From: Streptococcus infantis ATCC 700779
GTDB lineage: Bacteria > Bacillota > Bacilli > Lactobacillales > Streptococcaceae
Reading direction: 5' to 3'
NCBI RefSeq assembly: GCF_000187465.1
Contig: NZ_GL732439.1
Location: 1,260,632-1,324,631 of the forward strand
Length of the DNA: 64,000 nt
The notes under the pieces are model-generated. The model saw nothing but the letters and a program-made list of their open reading frames with translations, had not been told where the DNA came from and ran no database searches. This document shows positions 31,088 through 39,948 of the stretch, piece after piece (positions within the stretch are counted from its first letter, which is position 1; each line of letters opens with the position of its first letter). The position numbers and the translations under genes are program-made.

Positions 31088-31248
31088 GATTTCCTCTGTT
31101 ATATTCAAAAATTTATTTTCTAACTGAGCAATTATACCACAATTTTAAGCAAATGACTTAACTCAAGTAAGTGTAAATGTTTTCAAAAGAAAATTCATGA
31201 CTTATCTTTTCTTTTCAAAAATCCCGACTTGTGATAAGATAGGCTGGT

Positions 31249-31974
31249 ATGCGTTTAGATAATTTATTAGCCCAGGAAAAAATCAGTCGAAAAGCTATGA
31301 AACAGGCTCTCCTAAAAAAAGAAATCTTAGTAGATGGACAAGTTGCAATTTCCCTTGCACAGAATATTGATACGGGATTGCAAGAGTTGATTTTTCAGGG
31401 TAGAAAAATCCAAGGATATGAGCACACCTATCTCATGCTTCACAAACCAAATGGTGTCGTGACAGCAAGTAAGGACAAGAAGCTCCCAACGGTTATGGAC
31501 TTACTACCTCAACACCTCCAATCAGACCAAGTCTATGCTATCGGTCGGCTAGATCGAGATACGACAGGGCTCCTTCTCTTAACAAACAATGGCCCTCTAG
31601 GTTTTCAACTTCTCCACCCTCAATATCATGTCGATAAAACTTATCAAGTTGAGGTGAACGGCTTGCTCACACCAGATCACATCCAGCAGTTCAAAAACGG
31701 AATTGTCTTTCTTGATGGAACTATTTGTAAACCTGCTCAGCTTGAGATTCTATCTTCAAGTCCTAGTATCAGCCGAGCCACCATCACCATCTCTGAAGGG
31801 AAATTTCATCAGGTCAAGAAAATGTTCCTCTCAGTTGGTGTCAAGGTCACTGCCCTCAAACGAGTTCAGTTCGGAGATTTTCTATTAGATCCTGACCTAG
31901 CAGAAGGTCAATACCGACTCTTGAATCAAGAGGAATTGAAAATTATTAAAAACTACTTAGAGAAAAGTGAATAA
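31249..31974 (+). CDS. rsuA: 16S rRNA pseudouridine(516)-type synthase RsuA family
   Basis: Pseudouridine synthase of 241 residues. An N-terminal S4 RNA-binding domain (MRLDNLLAQEKISRKAMKQ) is followed by the catalytic RsuA motif GRLDRDTTGLLLLTNNG with the active Asp. A TAG stop lies nine bases before the ATG in frame, so this ATG is the first possible start. No ribosome site is visible, and a -10-like TAAGAT lies nine bases upstream, which suggests a leaderless mRNA. A terminator follows. A degraded copy of its last 14 codons is found at 32361-32402. Confidence 0.92.
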   Translation: MRLDNLLAQEKISRKAMKQALLKKEILVDGQVAISLAQNIDTGLQELIFQGRKIQGYEHTYLMLHKPNGVVTASKDKKLPTVMDLLPQHLQSDQVYAIGRLDRDTTGLLLLTNNGPLGFQLLHPQYHVDKTYQVEVNGLLTPDHIQQFKNGIVFLDGTICKPAQLEILSSSPSISRATITISEGKFHQVKKMFLSVGVKVTALKRVQFGDFLLDPDLAEGQYRLLNQEELKIIKNYLEKSE

Positions 31975-31976
31975 AA

Positions 31977-32010
31977 TAAAAAAGCTTTAAAAATAAAGCT
32001 TTTTTGTTTT
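31977..32010 (+). terminator. Terminator shared by rsuA and small membrane gene copy 1
   Basis: Stem AAAGCTTTA/TAAAGCTTT (31981-31989 with 31994-32002) with T6 on the plus strand and T-rich on the minus strand. A duplicate occurs at 32406-32438. Confidence 0.75.
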
Positions 32011-32013
32011 TGA

Positions 32014-32241
32014 TTAGCCAAAAATCATTACGAGGGCTGCAATCCAGTTAAGTACAGAGATGACAATACCTACGATATTGAGAATTTTTTCTGTTTTATA
32101 CACTAGTCCAGATTGTTTTTCGTGCGAATTAGCCAAAACAAGTCCAATGATACCCAAAATAAGACCTACGATTGGAGATAACAAACCAAGGACGATAGAT
32201 AGAATACCTAAAACAAGTGATGCTTTTTTCTTTTCTTGCAT
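32014..32241 (-). CDS. Small membrane protein, tandem copy 1 (DUF4190-like)
   Basis: A 75-residue protein with a basic start (MQEKKKAS), a Gly/Leu/Ile-rich helical hairpin (about 8-38), a short polar loop (ANSHEKQSGLVYKTE) and a final hydrophobic helix. It resembles DUF4190-type membrane proteins of unknown role. The same protein, identical in every residue, is encoded 429 bases away at 32443. The coding regions differ at only two bases, both silent, while the promoter sides have diverged. TCTCCTTAAAC upstream contains the ribosome site (AAGGAGA). Confidence 0.78.
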   Translation of the reverse strand: MQEKKKASLVLGILSIVLGLLSPIVGLILGIIGLVLANSHEKQSGLVYKTEKILNIVGIVISVLNWIAALVMIFG

Positions 32242-32360
32242 GCTCTAAAATCTCCTTAAACTTATTACGCATTCATTATACCATACAAACCAGCTTTATC
32301 TATTAGGTAACAAGTTTTAGAACTATGAAACCCTGTCCCTGAGCCAAAAAGAATTAGAAA

Positions 32361-32402
32361 GAACTAGAAATGATTAAAAACCACTTAACGAAAAGTGCAT
32401 AA
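32361..32402 (+). pseudogene. Fossil of the rsuA 3' end
   Basis: Fourteen codons (reading ELEMIKNHLTKSA then stop) align with the last 14 codons of rsuA (31933-31974), 34 of 42 bases identical. It is followed by a duplicate of the rsuA terminator. The rest of rsuA is absent; a stop codon lies just upstream in frame. It marks the left end of a tandem duplication that also copied the small membrane protein gene. Confidence 0.7.
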
Positions 32403-32405
32403 AAC

Positions 32406-32438
32406 AAAAAAAGCTTTAAACATAAAGCTTTTTTGTTT
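32406..32438 (+). terminator. Duplicated terminator
   Basis: Copy of the hairpin at 31977-32010 (32410-32418 with 32423-32431, T6), now serving copy 2 on the minus strand. Confidence 0.7.
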
Positions 32439-32442
32439 TTGA

Positions 32443-32670
32443 TTAGCCAAAAATCATTACGAGGGCTGCAATCCAGTTAAGTACAGAAATGACAATACCT
32501 ACGATATTGAGAATTTTTTCTGTTTTATACACTAGTCCAGATTGTTTTTCGTGCGAATTAGCCAAAACAAGTCCAATGATACCCAAAATAAGACCTACGA
32601 TTGGAGATAACAAACCAAGGACGATAGATAGGATACCTAAAACAAGTGATGCTTTTTTCTTTTCTTGCAT
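32443..32670 (-). CDS. Small membrane protein, tandem copy 2 (DUF4190-like)
   Basis: Encodes the same 75-residue protein as the gene at 32014-32241. Only two synonymous base changes separate the 228-base coding regions. The region before the start keeps the ribosome site (AAGGAG) but otherwise matches copy 1 only loosely, so the two genes may be expressed differently. The contrast between near-identical coding sequence and diverged flanks points to gene conversion or strong constraint. Function unknown. Confidence 0.78.
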   Translation of the reverse strand: MQEKKKASLVLGILSIVLGLLSPIVGLILGIIGLVLANSHEKQSGLVYKTEKILNIVGIVISVLNWIAALVMIFG

Positions 32671-32755
32671 AATAAAAACTCCTTAAATTTAATACAAATT
32701 AATTATATCATAAAAAGCTAGATTTATCTACAATTCAATAACTTTTTACAGAATA

Positions 32756-33136
32756 TTAGCTAGTCTTAACCTTGCCTGTCCAAGAATCCAATCCGTAAGA
32801 AAGGATATAAATTTCTGAGAAACCTTGTTTTTTCAAGAAAAGTGCTGCATTGGTTACACGTTGCGCACGTTGGTTTTCATATAGAAGGACAGGTTTATCC
32901 TTGCGAAGAGCTGCAAGACTTGTCTTCAATTGATTTGAAGGAATATTACGAGCTCCGAGGATATGTTTTCTGTGGAAGTCAGCTGGGTCACGCAAGTCAA
33001 TTAGCTGACCTGTACGAATCAAAGATTCAAATTCTGCATTGTCTACAATTTTTGCTGCACGGCGAATACGAAGATAGTTGTATCCCATCCATGCCAACAT
33101 CGCCACTACAAGTCCCCATAATACCCAAGTTACCAT
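32756..33136 (-). CDS. Membrane-anchored rhodanese-like protein lacking the active cysteine
   Basis: A 126-residue protein: one N-terminal membrane helix (WVLWGLVVAMLAWMGYNYL), then a rhodanese fold (LIDLRDPADFHRKHILGARNIP ... GLDSWTG). At the active loop, where rhodaneses have Cys followed by a five-residue cradle and Arg, this protein reads VLLYENQRAQRV, with no cysteine in the whole chain. It is therefore unlikely to transfer sulfur and may act as a binding or regulatory domain. It lies five bases downstream of yqgQ on the same strand. Confidence 0.85.
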   Translation of the reverse strand: MVTWVLWGLVVAMLAWMGYNYLRIRRAAKIVDNAEFESLIRTGQLIDLRDPADFHRKHILGARNIPSNQLKTSLAALRKDKPVLLYENQRAQRVTNAALFLKKQGFSEIYILSYGLDSWTGKVKTS

Positions 33137-33141
33137 AATAT

Positions 33142-33366
33142 CTAATCTCCATTTTTTTCTAAATAGTCTAATTCTAGTTTGTGCTCTCTACGCAAAATTG
33201 CTTCTGCTTCAAGATAATCCAGCTTATCCATCAAGCCAGCATCATAGATACGAGAAAGTTCAATCTTCATTAGTTCAATATCATAGAGGCGTTTGCCCAT
33301 ATAGACAAGAATGCCGAACTGTTTGAGAAATTGTTGCACATCATAGAGTGTTTTCATAGCTTTCAT
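33142..33366 (-). CDS. yqgQ: YqgQ family protein
   Basis: Small helical protein of 71-74 residues with the family pattern TLYDVQQFLKQFG, MGKRLYDIELMKIEL and YLEAEAILRREHKLE. In B. subtilis the gene lies beside glucokinase; the function is unknown, though nucleic-acid binding has been suggested for the fold. Two starts are possible (33366 MKAMKTL or 33357 MKTLYD); neither has a strong ribosome site. It precedes the rhodanese-like gene by five bases. Confidence 0.82.
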   Translation of the reverse strand: MKAMKTLYDVQQFLKQFGILVYMGKRLYDIELMKIELSRIYDAGLMDKLDYLEAEAILRREHKLELDYLEKNGD

Positions 33367-33424
33367 TTTAGCAAAAAATCAGAATTTTTTCAATAGTTCC
33401 CTTGGAGGATTGCTCTTTTTACTA

Positions 33425-33886
33425 TTATCTAGCTTTCTTCACACTATGACAAAGAAGAAAGCCTACTGTCATACCAACGATATTTTGCACAAGATTTGGG
33501 ACGATTTCTGGTATGGCTGCTCCCCAACCATTCATCCAAGCCGATGCAAAAGCGTAACCTGCCACCATGATGATGGTTGCCAAGACTAATCCTAGCCACT
33601 GCCATTTCCCTTTAACACCTGCCAAATATCCCTGCGAACCATGGAAAATCAAGCTGAAGAACATCCACTGGGGGTAACCTGAAATCAGGTCAATTAGAAA
33701 TCCCGCTAATCCTCCGACAACAGCTCCTTCGCGACTCCCAAAGTAAAAGGCCGTAAAGAATATTCCTGCATCCAAAAGTGTTAGAAATCCTGTTGGCGTT
33801 GGGATTTTTACGAAATAGCCCAAAACTACGGATAGAGCTACTAGGATGGATACTAGGGCGATTTTACTTGTTTTTGTTTGCTTCAT
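33425..33886 (-). CDS. ECF transporter S component, vitamin type
   Basis: Substrate-binding membrane subunit of an energy-coupling-factor transporter. It has 153 residues with five or six hydrophobic segments and the N-terminal signature [22 protein letters not shown]. It overlaps the 3' end of a pyridoxine/HMP kinase gene by 23 bases, so its ligand is probably vitamin B6 or hydroxymethylpyrimidine (PdxU2- or HmpT-like). It needs the shared EcfA/A'/T module encoded elsewhere. No riboswitch is visible before the operon. Confidence 0.82.
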   Translation of the reverse strand: MKQTKTSKIALVSILVALSVVLGYFVKIPTPTGFLTLLDAGIFFTAFYFGSREGAVVGGLAGFLIDLISGYPQWMFFSLIFHGSQGYLAGVKGKWQWLGLVLATIIMVAGYAFASAWMNGWGAAIPEIVPNLVQNIVGMTVGFLLCHSVKKAR

Positions 33887-34637
33887 ATTGTCTTACTCCA
33901 TACTGATCTGCTTGTACAATGGCACGGTAAACAAAGGATTTGGAACTTTCAATTGCTGGTAAGAGCTCCTCTCCCTTGACTAACTGGCTGGCAATGCTCG
34001 ATGCAAAAGTACATCCTGCACCAGCATTTTGTCCTTGAATGACTGGATTTTCAAGAATAGTAAAATTCTCTCCATCATAAAAGACATCCACAGCCTTATC
34101 CTGACTGAGACGATTTCCACCCTTAATAATCACTGCTGGCGCACCCAAGTCATGTAATTTCTGCGCTGCATCCTTCATATCGTCCAAGGTTTCAATCTTT
34201 TGGCCTGCTAGCAATTCTGCCTCAGGAAGATTGGGTGTAATGACAGTCACATAAGGGAAAAAGCGAATCAACTCTTGACAAAGCTCGCTAACAGCAACAT
34301 CATGCGTTTCCTTACAAACGAGAACTGGATCCAATACCACTGGAACTCCTGTACGTTCCTTGATAAAGTTAAGAGCTTTCTCAGCAACACCAACAGTCGG
34401 TAAGAGACCAATCTTAATCCCTCCAAAGTCTACGCTCTTGAGACTATCCAACTGTTGTTGGAAAATAGTCTCATCTGTCGGAAAGACCTCAAATCCATTT
34501 TCTGTCAAAGCAGTTAAGCAAGTCATAGCTACAAAACCATGCAAACCATTCAAGGTATAGGTCGCAAGGTCAGCAGCTAGTCCACCACCACTAAAAATAT
34601 CATTTCCTGAAAGTGCCAAAATACGATTATTCTTCAT
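33864..34637 (-). CDS. pdxK: Pyridoxine / hydroxymethylpyrimidine kinase
   Basis: Ribokinase-fold kinase of 257 residues that phosphorylates vitamin B6 vitamers or HMP. The ThiD/PdxK hallmarks are the N-terminal [31 protein letters not shown] and the anion-hole segment [15 protein letters not shown] with Cys replacing the usual Asp. It overlaps truA by 11 bases upstream and the S-component gene by 23 bases downstream, a tight truA-kinase-transporter operon. PdxK versus ThiD cannot be settled here. Confidence 0.85.
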   Translation of the reverse strand: MKNNRILALSGNDIFSGGGLAADLATYTLNGLHGFVAMTCLTALTENGFEVFPTDETIFQQQLDSLKSVDFGGIKIGLLPTVGVAEKALNFIKERTGVPVVLDPVLVCKETHDVAVSELCQELIRFFPYVTVITPNLPEAELLAGQKIETLDDMKDAAQKLHDLGAPAVIIKGGNRLSQDKAVDVFYDGENFTILENPVIQGQNAGAGCTFASSIASQLVKGEELLPAIESSKSFVYRAIVQADQYGVRQYEANKNK

Positions 34638-35376
34638 AACGAATCTCCTTCAAATACAAACCATTGGGTGCTGCAGTTGGACCTGCCAACTGTCTGTCTT
34701 TTTTCTCCAAAATCAGGTCAATCTGCTCTATCGGCATTCTGTTATTACCAATTTTCAGCAAGGTCCCGACCATATTTCGAATCTGCTTATAGAGGAAGCC
34801 ATTGCCAGAGAAAGTAAAGGTCAAAAATTGACCGGTCTCGTCAACCCTAAGACTGGCTTCCGTGATTGTTCTTACCTTGTCCTCCACACTTGTTCCGGCA
34901 GCAGTAAAACCGGTAAAATCATGGGTTCCTTCTAATTTCTTCACAGCCTTTTGCATGCGTTCCACATCTAGTGGATAGGGATAGTGGGTGGCATAATGAC
35001 GTCTCATAGGATTTTTAGGACGCCCTCTATCCACGATAAACTCATAGGTCTTGCTATGCTTGGCATAACGGCAATGAAAATCATCAGCCACTACCTCAAT
35101 CGAAATGACATCGATGTCTTCAGGACTTTGAGTATCGAGAGCAAAGCGAAGCTTCTCCTCATCCATCTGATAGGGAAGATCAAAGTGGATAACCTGCCCT
35201 AGCGCATGAACACCACTATCCGTTCGCCCTGCACCATGGATGGTAATGGCCTGCCCTTTATTTAATTTGGTTAAAGTTTTTTCAATTTCCTCTTGGACAC
35301 TACGCGCGTGTGGTTGCCGTTGAAAGCCAGCGAAGGCGTAGCCATCATAGGAAATGATTGCTTTATATCTAGTCAT
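34627..35376 (-). CDS. truA: tRNA pseudouridine(38-40) synthase
   Basis: Modifies uridines 38-40 in the anticodon arm. It has 249 residues with the catalytic block [18 protein letters not shown] (active Asp) and [17 protein letters not shown]. It is first gene of the truA-pdxK-ECF operon. The gap upstream to the GNAT gene is 85 bases and shows no clear terminator. Confidence 0.95.
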   Translation of the reverse strand: MTRYKAIISYDGYAFAGFQRQPHARSVQEEIEKTLTKLNKGQAITIHGAGRTDSGVHALGQVIHFDLPYQMDEEKLRFALDTQSPEDIDVISIEVVADDFHCRYAKHSKTYEFIVDRGRPKNPMRRHYATHYPYPLDVERMQKAVKKLEGTHDFTGFTAAGTSVEDKVRTITEASLRVDETGQFLTFTFSGNGFLYKQIRNMVGTLLKIGNNRMPIEQIDLILEKKDRQLAGPTAAPNGLYLKEIRYEE

Positions 35377-35461
35377 ATATCTATTTTATCAAGAAAATTT
35401 CTCTGCAACAAGTTTGAAAACCAAAAATTGTACGGGTGCAGTTTTAGATATCAACTAGTCC

Positions 35462-35917
35462 TTACCTCGATTTTCTCATTATATATTTTCGTACAGGTAC
35501 TTCAACCATTTGAACGATTTCAAATCCTTCTTTTTGGTAAAGATTGTAAGCTGTTTGATTTGCCTCGTAGACATTTAGAGAAATAGTATCTATGTCTTCA
35601 TTTTCAAAGGCCAAACTAACAAATTTCCTTAAAGCCTGGCTACCTAATCCCTGCCCCTGTTTCTGAGGATTGATAAAAAATCTCCCGATATGAAGATTCC
35701 TGTCTTCTAGCCTGATTTTCTGGATAAGCCCCACAAACTCTTGTCCATCAAATATTGAAAAAATTCCTTCCAGCTCTTGTAAGGATTGGACAATCAAGGG
35801 ATAAGAAATTTTGGGTCCCATCCATTGCTTCTGAAAACTTTCTCCCAAAGCATTAGACCAGCGACAAATGAGTTGGGCTTTTTCTAACTGAAGACCTTTT
35901 TCAAAGTGAATTTTCAT
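35462..35917 (-). CDS. GNAT family N-acetyltransferase
   Basis: A 151-residue acetyltransferase with the acetyl-CoA loop NPQKQGQGLGSQALRKFV and the family tail SLNVYEANQTAYNLYQKEGF. The substrate is unknown. The start MKIHFEKG was chosen for AGGAGCAAAT; ten further codons upstream lack a ribosome site. It is divergent from the competence gene cclA; the 70 bases between hold the cclA promoter. Confidence 0.82.
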   Translation of the reverse strand: MKIHFEKGLQLEKAQLICRWSNALGESFQKQWMGPKISYPLIVQSLQELEGIFSIFDGQEFVGLIQKIRLEDRNLHIGRFFINPQKQGQGLGSQALRKFVSLAFENEDIDTISLNVYEANQTAYNLYQKEGFEIVQMVEVPVRKYIMRKSR

Positions 35918-35972
35918 ATTTGCTCCTAAAACTTCTCCTACATCCAACTATTATACTCTTTCTCTTATTTTT

Positions 35973-35980
35973 TCCGAATA
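35973..35980 (+). promoter_or_regulatory. Combox (ComX/SigX promoter) before cclA
   Basis: TCCGAATA matches the streptococcal late-competence box TACGAATA at 7 of 8 bases. It follows a T-rich tract, as usual for comboxes, and lies seven bases before the ATG of the prepilin peptidase gene, so the mRNA would have almost no leader. Confidence 0.6.
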
Positions 35981-35987
35981 AATAAGT

Positions 35988-36650
35988 ATGATTCATCTTT
36001 ACTTTTTTCTTGTTGGAGCTATTTTTGCTTCCTTTCTTGGATTGGTCATTGATCGTTTCCCTGAGCAATCCATTGTTTTCCCTGCTAGTCACTGTGATTC
36101 TTGTCAGACTCGCTTACGTCCCTTGGATTTGATTCCAATTGTCTCACAGGTATTCAATCGCTTTCGTTGTCGCTACTGTAATTCAAGCTATCCCTTTTGG
36201 TATGCTCTCTTTGAGTTTGGATTGGGGCTTCTCTTTCTAGCTGAGTCTGTGGGATTTTTAACTTTGGGGCAAGTCATCTTGATAACTGCCGGCTTGACTT
36301 TGGGCATCTACGACTTTCGTCATCAGGAATATCCCTTGATCGTCTGGCTAATTTTTCACTTAATCCTCATGGTTTGCTGTGGTTGGAATCTAGTTATGAT
36401 TTTCTTTCTTATCTTGGGAATTTTGGCTCACTTTATCGATATCCGCATAGGTGCAGGGGATTTTCTCTTTCTGGCCTCTTGTGCACTTATTTTTAGCCTA
36501 ACTGAGATGCTGATTTTGATTCAATTTGCTTCCACAACTGGCATTCTAGCCTTTCTCCTACTAAAGAAAAAGGAAAGACTACCTTTTGTGCCTTTCCTCT
36601 TGCTGGCTGCTTGTATGATTATTTTTGGTAAGCTATTGCTTCTCGGATAA
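35988..36650 (+). CDS. cclA: Type IV prepilin peptidase (competence)
   Basis: Membrane aspartyl protease that processes the ComGC-type pseudopilins for DNA uptake. It has 220 residues with an N-terminal four-cysteine cytoplasmic loop (CDSCQTRL ... CRYC) and the two catalytic Asp sites, [11 protein letters not shown] and IGAGDFLFL. Seven or so hydrophobic segments follow. There is no ribosome site, and a combox-like element lies directly upstream. Its last 32 bases overlap the end of trpA on the opposite strand. Confidence 0.92.
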   Translation: MIHLYFFLVGAIFASFLGLVIDRFPEQSIVFPASHCDSCQTRLRPLDLIPIVSQVFNRFRCRYCNSSYPFWYALFEFGLGLLFLAESVGFLTLGQVILITAGLTLGIYDFRHQEYPLIVWLIFHLILMVCCGWNLVMIFFLILGILAHFIDIRIGAGDFLFLASCALIFSLTEMLILIQFASTTGILAFLLLKKKERLPFVPFLLLAACMIIFGKLLLLG

Positions 36651-37401
36651 AGTCAGCGATTTCTGCTACTTGTCCTTCATGTAGAGCCTTAACAATCTTG
36701 GAACCGACGATAACGCCATCTGATACTGCATTAAAGCGTTCAACATCAGCTTGTGTGGATACACCAAATCCGGTCAATACTGGAATGTCAGCCACTTGAT
36801 GAAGTTGATTCAAGTGCTTGTCCAAGTCATCTCGGTAATTTCCTGATTTCCCTGTGACCCCATTGATAGCAACGGCATAGACAAAACCTTCAGCTCCTTC
36901 AATGAGTTCTTTTTGACGCTCAATTCCTGTCGTCAAGCTGACAAGTGGAATCAAAGAAATATCTGTACCTGCCAAAAAGGGCTCTACAAAGTTAGCGTGC
37001 TCATGAGGCAGGTCTGGAATAATCAATCCCTTAACCGCTGTATCAGCAAGATCTCTGACAAATTTCTCCACACCGTACTGAAAGAGGGGGTTAAAGTAGG
37101 TCATGATAACAAGTGGAACTTCTGTTTCAATAGTCTTCAAAGTTTCAACTAGAGCCTGTGTAGAAGTACCACTAGCTAGACTGCGCAAGCCTGCTTCTTC
37201 GATAACTGGACCATCTGCAACTGGGTCTGAGAAAGGAACTCCCACTTCAATAGCAGACACTCCCAAATCTTCTAAAAAGTGGATTGTTTCAGCAAGTCCA
37301 TCCAAACCTTTTTCATGGTCTCCAGCCATGATATAGGGAACGAAAATTCCTTTTCCAGTCGCTTTTATAGCGTTCAATTTTTCTGTTAGTGCCTTAGACA
37401 T
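36619..37401 (-). CDS. trpA: Tryptophan synthase alpha chain
   Basis: Cleaves indole-3-glycerol phosphate to indole and glyceraldehyde-3-phosphate and passes indole to TrpB. It has 260 residues with the catalytic Glu and Asp in [21 protein letters not shown]. It is the last gene of the trp operon, overlapping trpB by 8 bases. Its 3' end overlaps the convergent cclA gene by 32 bases, and no terminator hairpin is visible between them. Confidence 0.95.
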   Translation of the reverse strand: MSKALTEKLNAIKATGKGIFVPYIMAGDHEKGLDGLAETIHFLEDLGVSAIEVGVPFSDPVADGPVIEEAGLRSLASGTSTQALVETLKTIETEVPLVIMTYFNPLFQYGVEKFVRDLADTAVKGLIIPDLPHEHANFVEPFLAGTDISLIPLVSLTTGIERQKELIEGAEGFVYAVAINGVTGKSGNYRDDLDKHLNQLHQVADIPVLTGFGVSTQADVERFNAVSDGVIVGSKIVKALHEGQVAEIADFIREAIAYQK

Positions 37402-38617
37402 GAGCTTCTCCCTTCTTTGCTGCGTCTGCTTCCAAGCGGTCTTTAACTTGAACTACATCCTTGTCCCCACGACCTGATAGGCAGACAATCATAGACTTGT
37501 CTGGGCCAAGTTCTTTGGCTAATTTCACCGCAAAGGCGATGGCATGGCTAGATTCTAAAGCTGGGATAATTCCTTCTACACGAGACAAGAGTTGGAATCC
37601 TTCCAAGGCTTCTTCGTCTGTCACTGGTACATAGGTCGCTCGTTTGATATCATGGTAATGAGAATGTTCTGGACCGATACCAGGATAGTCCAAACCTGCT
37701 GAGATTGAGAAAGCTTCTAGGATCTGACCATGAGCATCTTGGAGCACATCCATAAGCGAACCGTGAAGAACACCTGGACGACCCTTGGTCAAGGTAGCTG
37801 CGTGATGCTCTGTATCCAGTCCTAGTCCTGCTGCTTCAGCTCCATACATAGCCACTGACTTATCTTCCACAAATGGATGGAAGAGCCCGATGGCATTAGA
37901 GCCACCACCAACACAGGCTACTAGAGCATCTGGCAGATTTTCACCTGTCAAATCACGGTACTGTTGCTTGGCTTCTCGTCCGATAACACTTTGGAAATCA
38001 CGAACAATTTCCGGGAAAGGATGGGGCCCCAAGGCAGAACCAAGGATATAGTGGGTATCATCGATATTTGCCACCCATGAACGAAGGGCTGCATTGACCG
38101 CATCCTTGAGCACGCGCGAACCATCTGTCACAGCCTCTACCTTAGCTCCTAAAAGCTCCATTCGGAAAACATTGAGGGCTTGGCGTTTGACATCTTCCTC
38201 GCCCATGTAGATGGTACATTCCATGTTAAAGAGTGCCGCAGCTGTTGCAGTTGCCACACCATGTTGACCAGCACCTGTTTCAGCAATAATTTTCTTTTTG
38301 CCCATACGTTTAGCGAGGAGAACTTGTCCTAAAGCATTGTTAATCTTGTGGGCGCCTGTATGGTTGAGGTCTTCACGTTTAAGGTAAATCTTGGCTCCGC
38401 CGATATGCTGGGTCAAGTTTTTTGCGTAGTAAAGAGGAGTTTCACGACCTACATACTGGCGCAATAGTTGGTTTAACTCCTCTTGGAAACTTGGATCTGC
38501 CTGACTTTCACGATAAGCCTCTTCCAATTCCAATACTGCTGTCATCAATGTTTCTGGGACAAAGCGTCCACCGAATTTCCCGTAAAATCCCTCTTTATTT
38601 GGTTCTTGATATACCAT
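37394..38617 (-). CDS. trpB: Tryptophan synthase beta chain (operon copy)
   Basis: Condenses indole with serine using pyridoxal phosphate. It has 407 residues. The PLP Lys91 lies in [11 protein letters not shown], the catalytic Glu114 in [13 protein letters not shown], and the phosphate loop is [14 protein letters not shown]. It is a canonical TrpB1-type chain paired with trpA downstream (8-base overlap), and it overlaps trpF by 23 bases. A second, divergent trpB is at 43500-44678. Confidence 0.95.
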   Translation of the reverse strand: MVYQEPNKEGFYGKFGGRFVPETLMTAVLELEEAYRESQADPSFQEELNQLLRQYVGRETPLYYAKNLTQHIGGAKIYLKREDLNHTGAHKINNALGQVLLAKRMGKKKIIAETGAGQHGVATATAAALFNMECTIYMGEEDVKRQALNVFRMELLGAKVEAVTDGSRVLKDAVNAALRSWVANIDDTHYILGSALGPHPFPEIVRDFQSVIGREAKQQYRDLTGENLPDALVACVGGGSNAIGLFHPFVEDKSVAMYGAEAAGLGLDTEHHAATLTKGRPGVLHGSLMDVLQDAHGQILEAFSISAGLDYPGIGPEHSHYHDIKRATYVPVTDEEALEGFQLLSRVEGIIPALESSHAIAFAVKLAKELGPDKSMIVCLSGRGDKDVVQVKDRLEADAAKKGEAHV

Positions 38618-39194
38618 GCTTAACCCTCTCTATAAATCTTCTAATCTTTTCATGATCTTTTTGTCCGTCTGTTTCTACTCCGCTTGATACATCTACTGCA
38701 AAGGGAGAGAAATGCTGAATTGCTCTTGCTACATTGTCTTCATTTAGCCCACCTGCGATGAAGAAAGGCTGGGCTAGTTCTGTCGTATCCAGTTGACCCC
38801 AGTCAAAGGTTTGTCCACTTCCTGCCACAGGAGCATCAAAGAGTAGATAATCTGCCTGAGAATTGGGTACATGCCCCCCTTCATCGATCTGAACAGCCTG
38901 AATGCTGCCACAAGGCAAATTTTCAAATAGTTTATCTACTACCTTACCGTGAACTTGTACAAAGTCCAAACCAACTTTGTCTACCGCTTCTAACAGTTCT
39001 GCCTGACTGGGTGAAACAAATACACCAACTTTTTGAATATAACTAGGAATAAACTTAGCCAGCTCTGCTGCTTGTTCCAAGGTCACCTGTCTTTTGCTAG
39101 GAGCAAAGACAAAACCAATGTAGTCTGCTCCAGCTGAAACAGCTGTTTTTACGGCTTCTTTGGTCGATAGTCCACAAATCTTAACCTTTGTCAA
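38595..39194 (-). CDS. trpF: Phosphoribosylanthranilate isomerase
   Basis: Isomerises phosphoribosyl-anthranilate in the fourth step. It has 199 residues with [12 protein letters not shown] at the N-terminus (catalytic Cys), FVQVHGK and [10 protein letters not shown] (catalytic Asp). It overlaps trpC by 14 bases and trpB by 23 bases. Confidence 0.95.
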   Translation of the reverse strand: MTKVKICGLSTKEAVKTAVSAGADYIGFVFAPSKRQVTLEQAAELAKFIPSYIQKVGVFVSPSQAELLEAVDKVGLDFVQVHGKVVDKLFENLPCGSIQAVQIDEGGHVPNSQADYLLFDAPVAGSGQTFDWGQLDTTELAQPFFIAGGLNEDNVARAIQHFSPFAVDVSSGVETDGQKDHEKIRRFIERVKHGISRTK

Positions 39195-39948
39195 TCTGCA
39201 ACTCCTTGATTCTCTGGGCTACATCTTCTGCTTGCATGAGGGCTGTTCCTACTAAAATTCCGTTAAAGTATGGTGCTACTCGTTTTGCATCCTCCTCTGT
39301 AAAAATAGCAGATTCGGAAATGTAGAAGCAATCATCCTTAAAGTGTTTGGCCAAGTCTACACTGGTCTGCAAGTCGACTTCAAAGGTTGTTAAATTGCGA
39401 TTGTTAACACCAATAATTTGAGCTCCAAGTCTATGAGCCACTTCCAGTTCAGCAAGATTATGAGTTTCCACCAAAACTTCTAGACCAAGATCTGTCGCGT
39501 AGTCGTAAAGCTCCTTCAGTCGTTTTTCAGATAAGGCTGCGACGATGAGCAAGATGACGGTCGCACCTGCATTGCGAGCACGGATGATTTGCTTTTCATC
39601 GATAATAAAATCCTTATTCAGTGTCGGGATCTGTACCTGACTAGAAATCTCTCGCAGATAATCCAAATGACCTTTAAAGAAAACCTCATCTGTCAGAACA
39701 GAAATCATTACCGCGCCGTTAGCCTCGTAAATCTGGGCCTGTTGTACGATATCCACATCAAGATTGATATCACCTAGACTTGGGCTTGCCTTTTTGACCT
39801 CCGCAATGATTTGCAAACGGTCTTGGTGATTTTTTAAATATTCACTCAATCGATAAGTTTGACGTAGGGGCTGAAGCTCCTCTCGTTCCATCGTTTCAAC
39901 TTCACGCGCCTTTTGCTCTAGGATACGTGATAAAAATTCCTGACTCAT
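39181..39948 (-). CDS. trpC: Indole-3-glycerol phosphate synthase
   Basis: Closes the indole ring. It has 255 residues of TIM-barrel type with [14 protein letters not shown] (catalytic Lys), [12 protein letters not shown] and [14 protein letters not shown]. The start overlaps the trpD stop by four bases (ATGA). Confidence 0.95.
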   Translation of the reverse strand: MSQEFLSRILEQKAREVETMEREELQPLRQTYRLSEYLKNHQDRLQIIAEVKKASPSLGDINLDVDIVQQAQIYEANGAVMISVLTDEVFFKGHLDYLREISSQVQIPTLNKDFIIDEKQIIRARNAGATVILLIVAALSEKRLKELYDYATDLGLEVLVETHNLAELEVAHRLGAQIIGVNNRNLTTFEVDLQTSVDLAKHFKDDCFYISESAIFTEEDAKRVAPYFNGILVGTALMQAEDVAQRIKELQIDKG

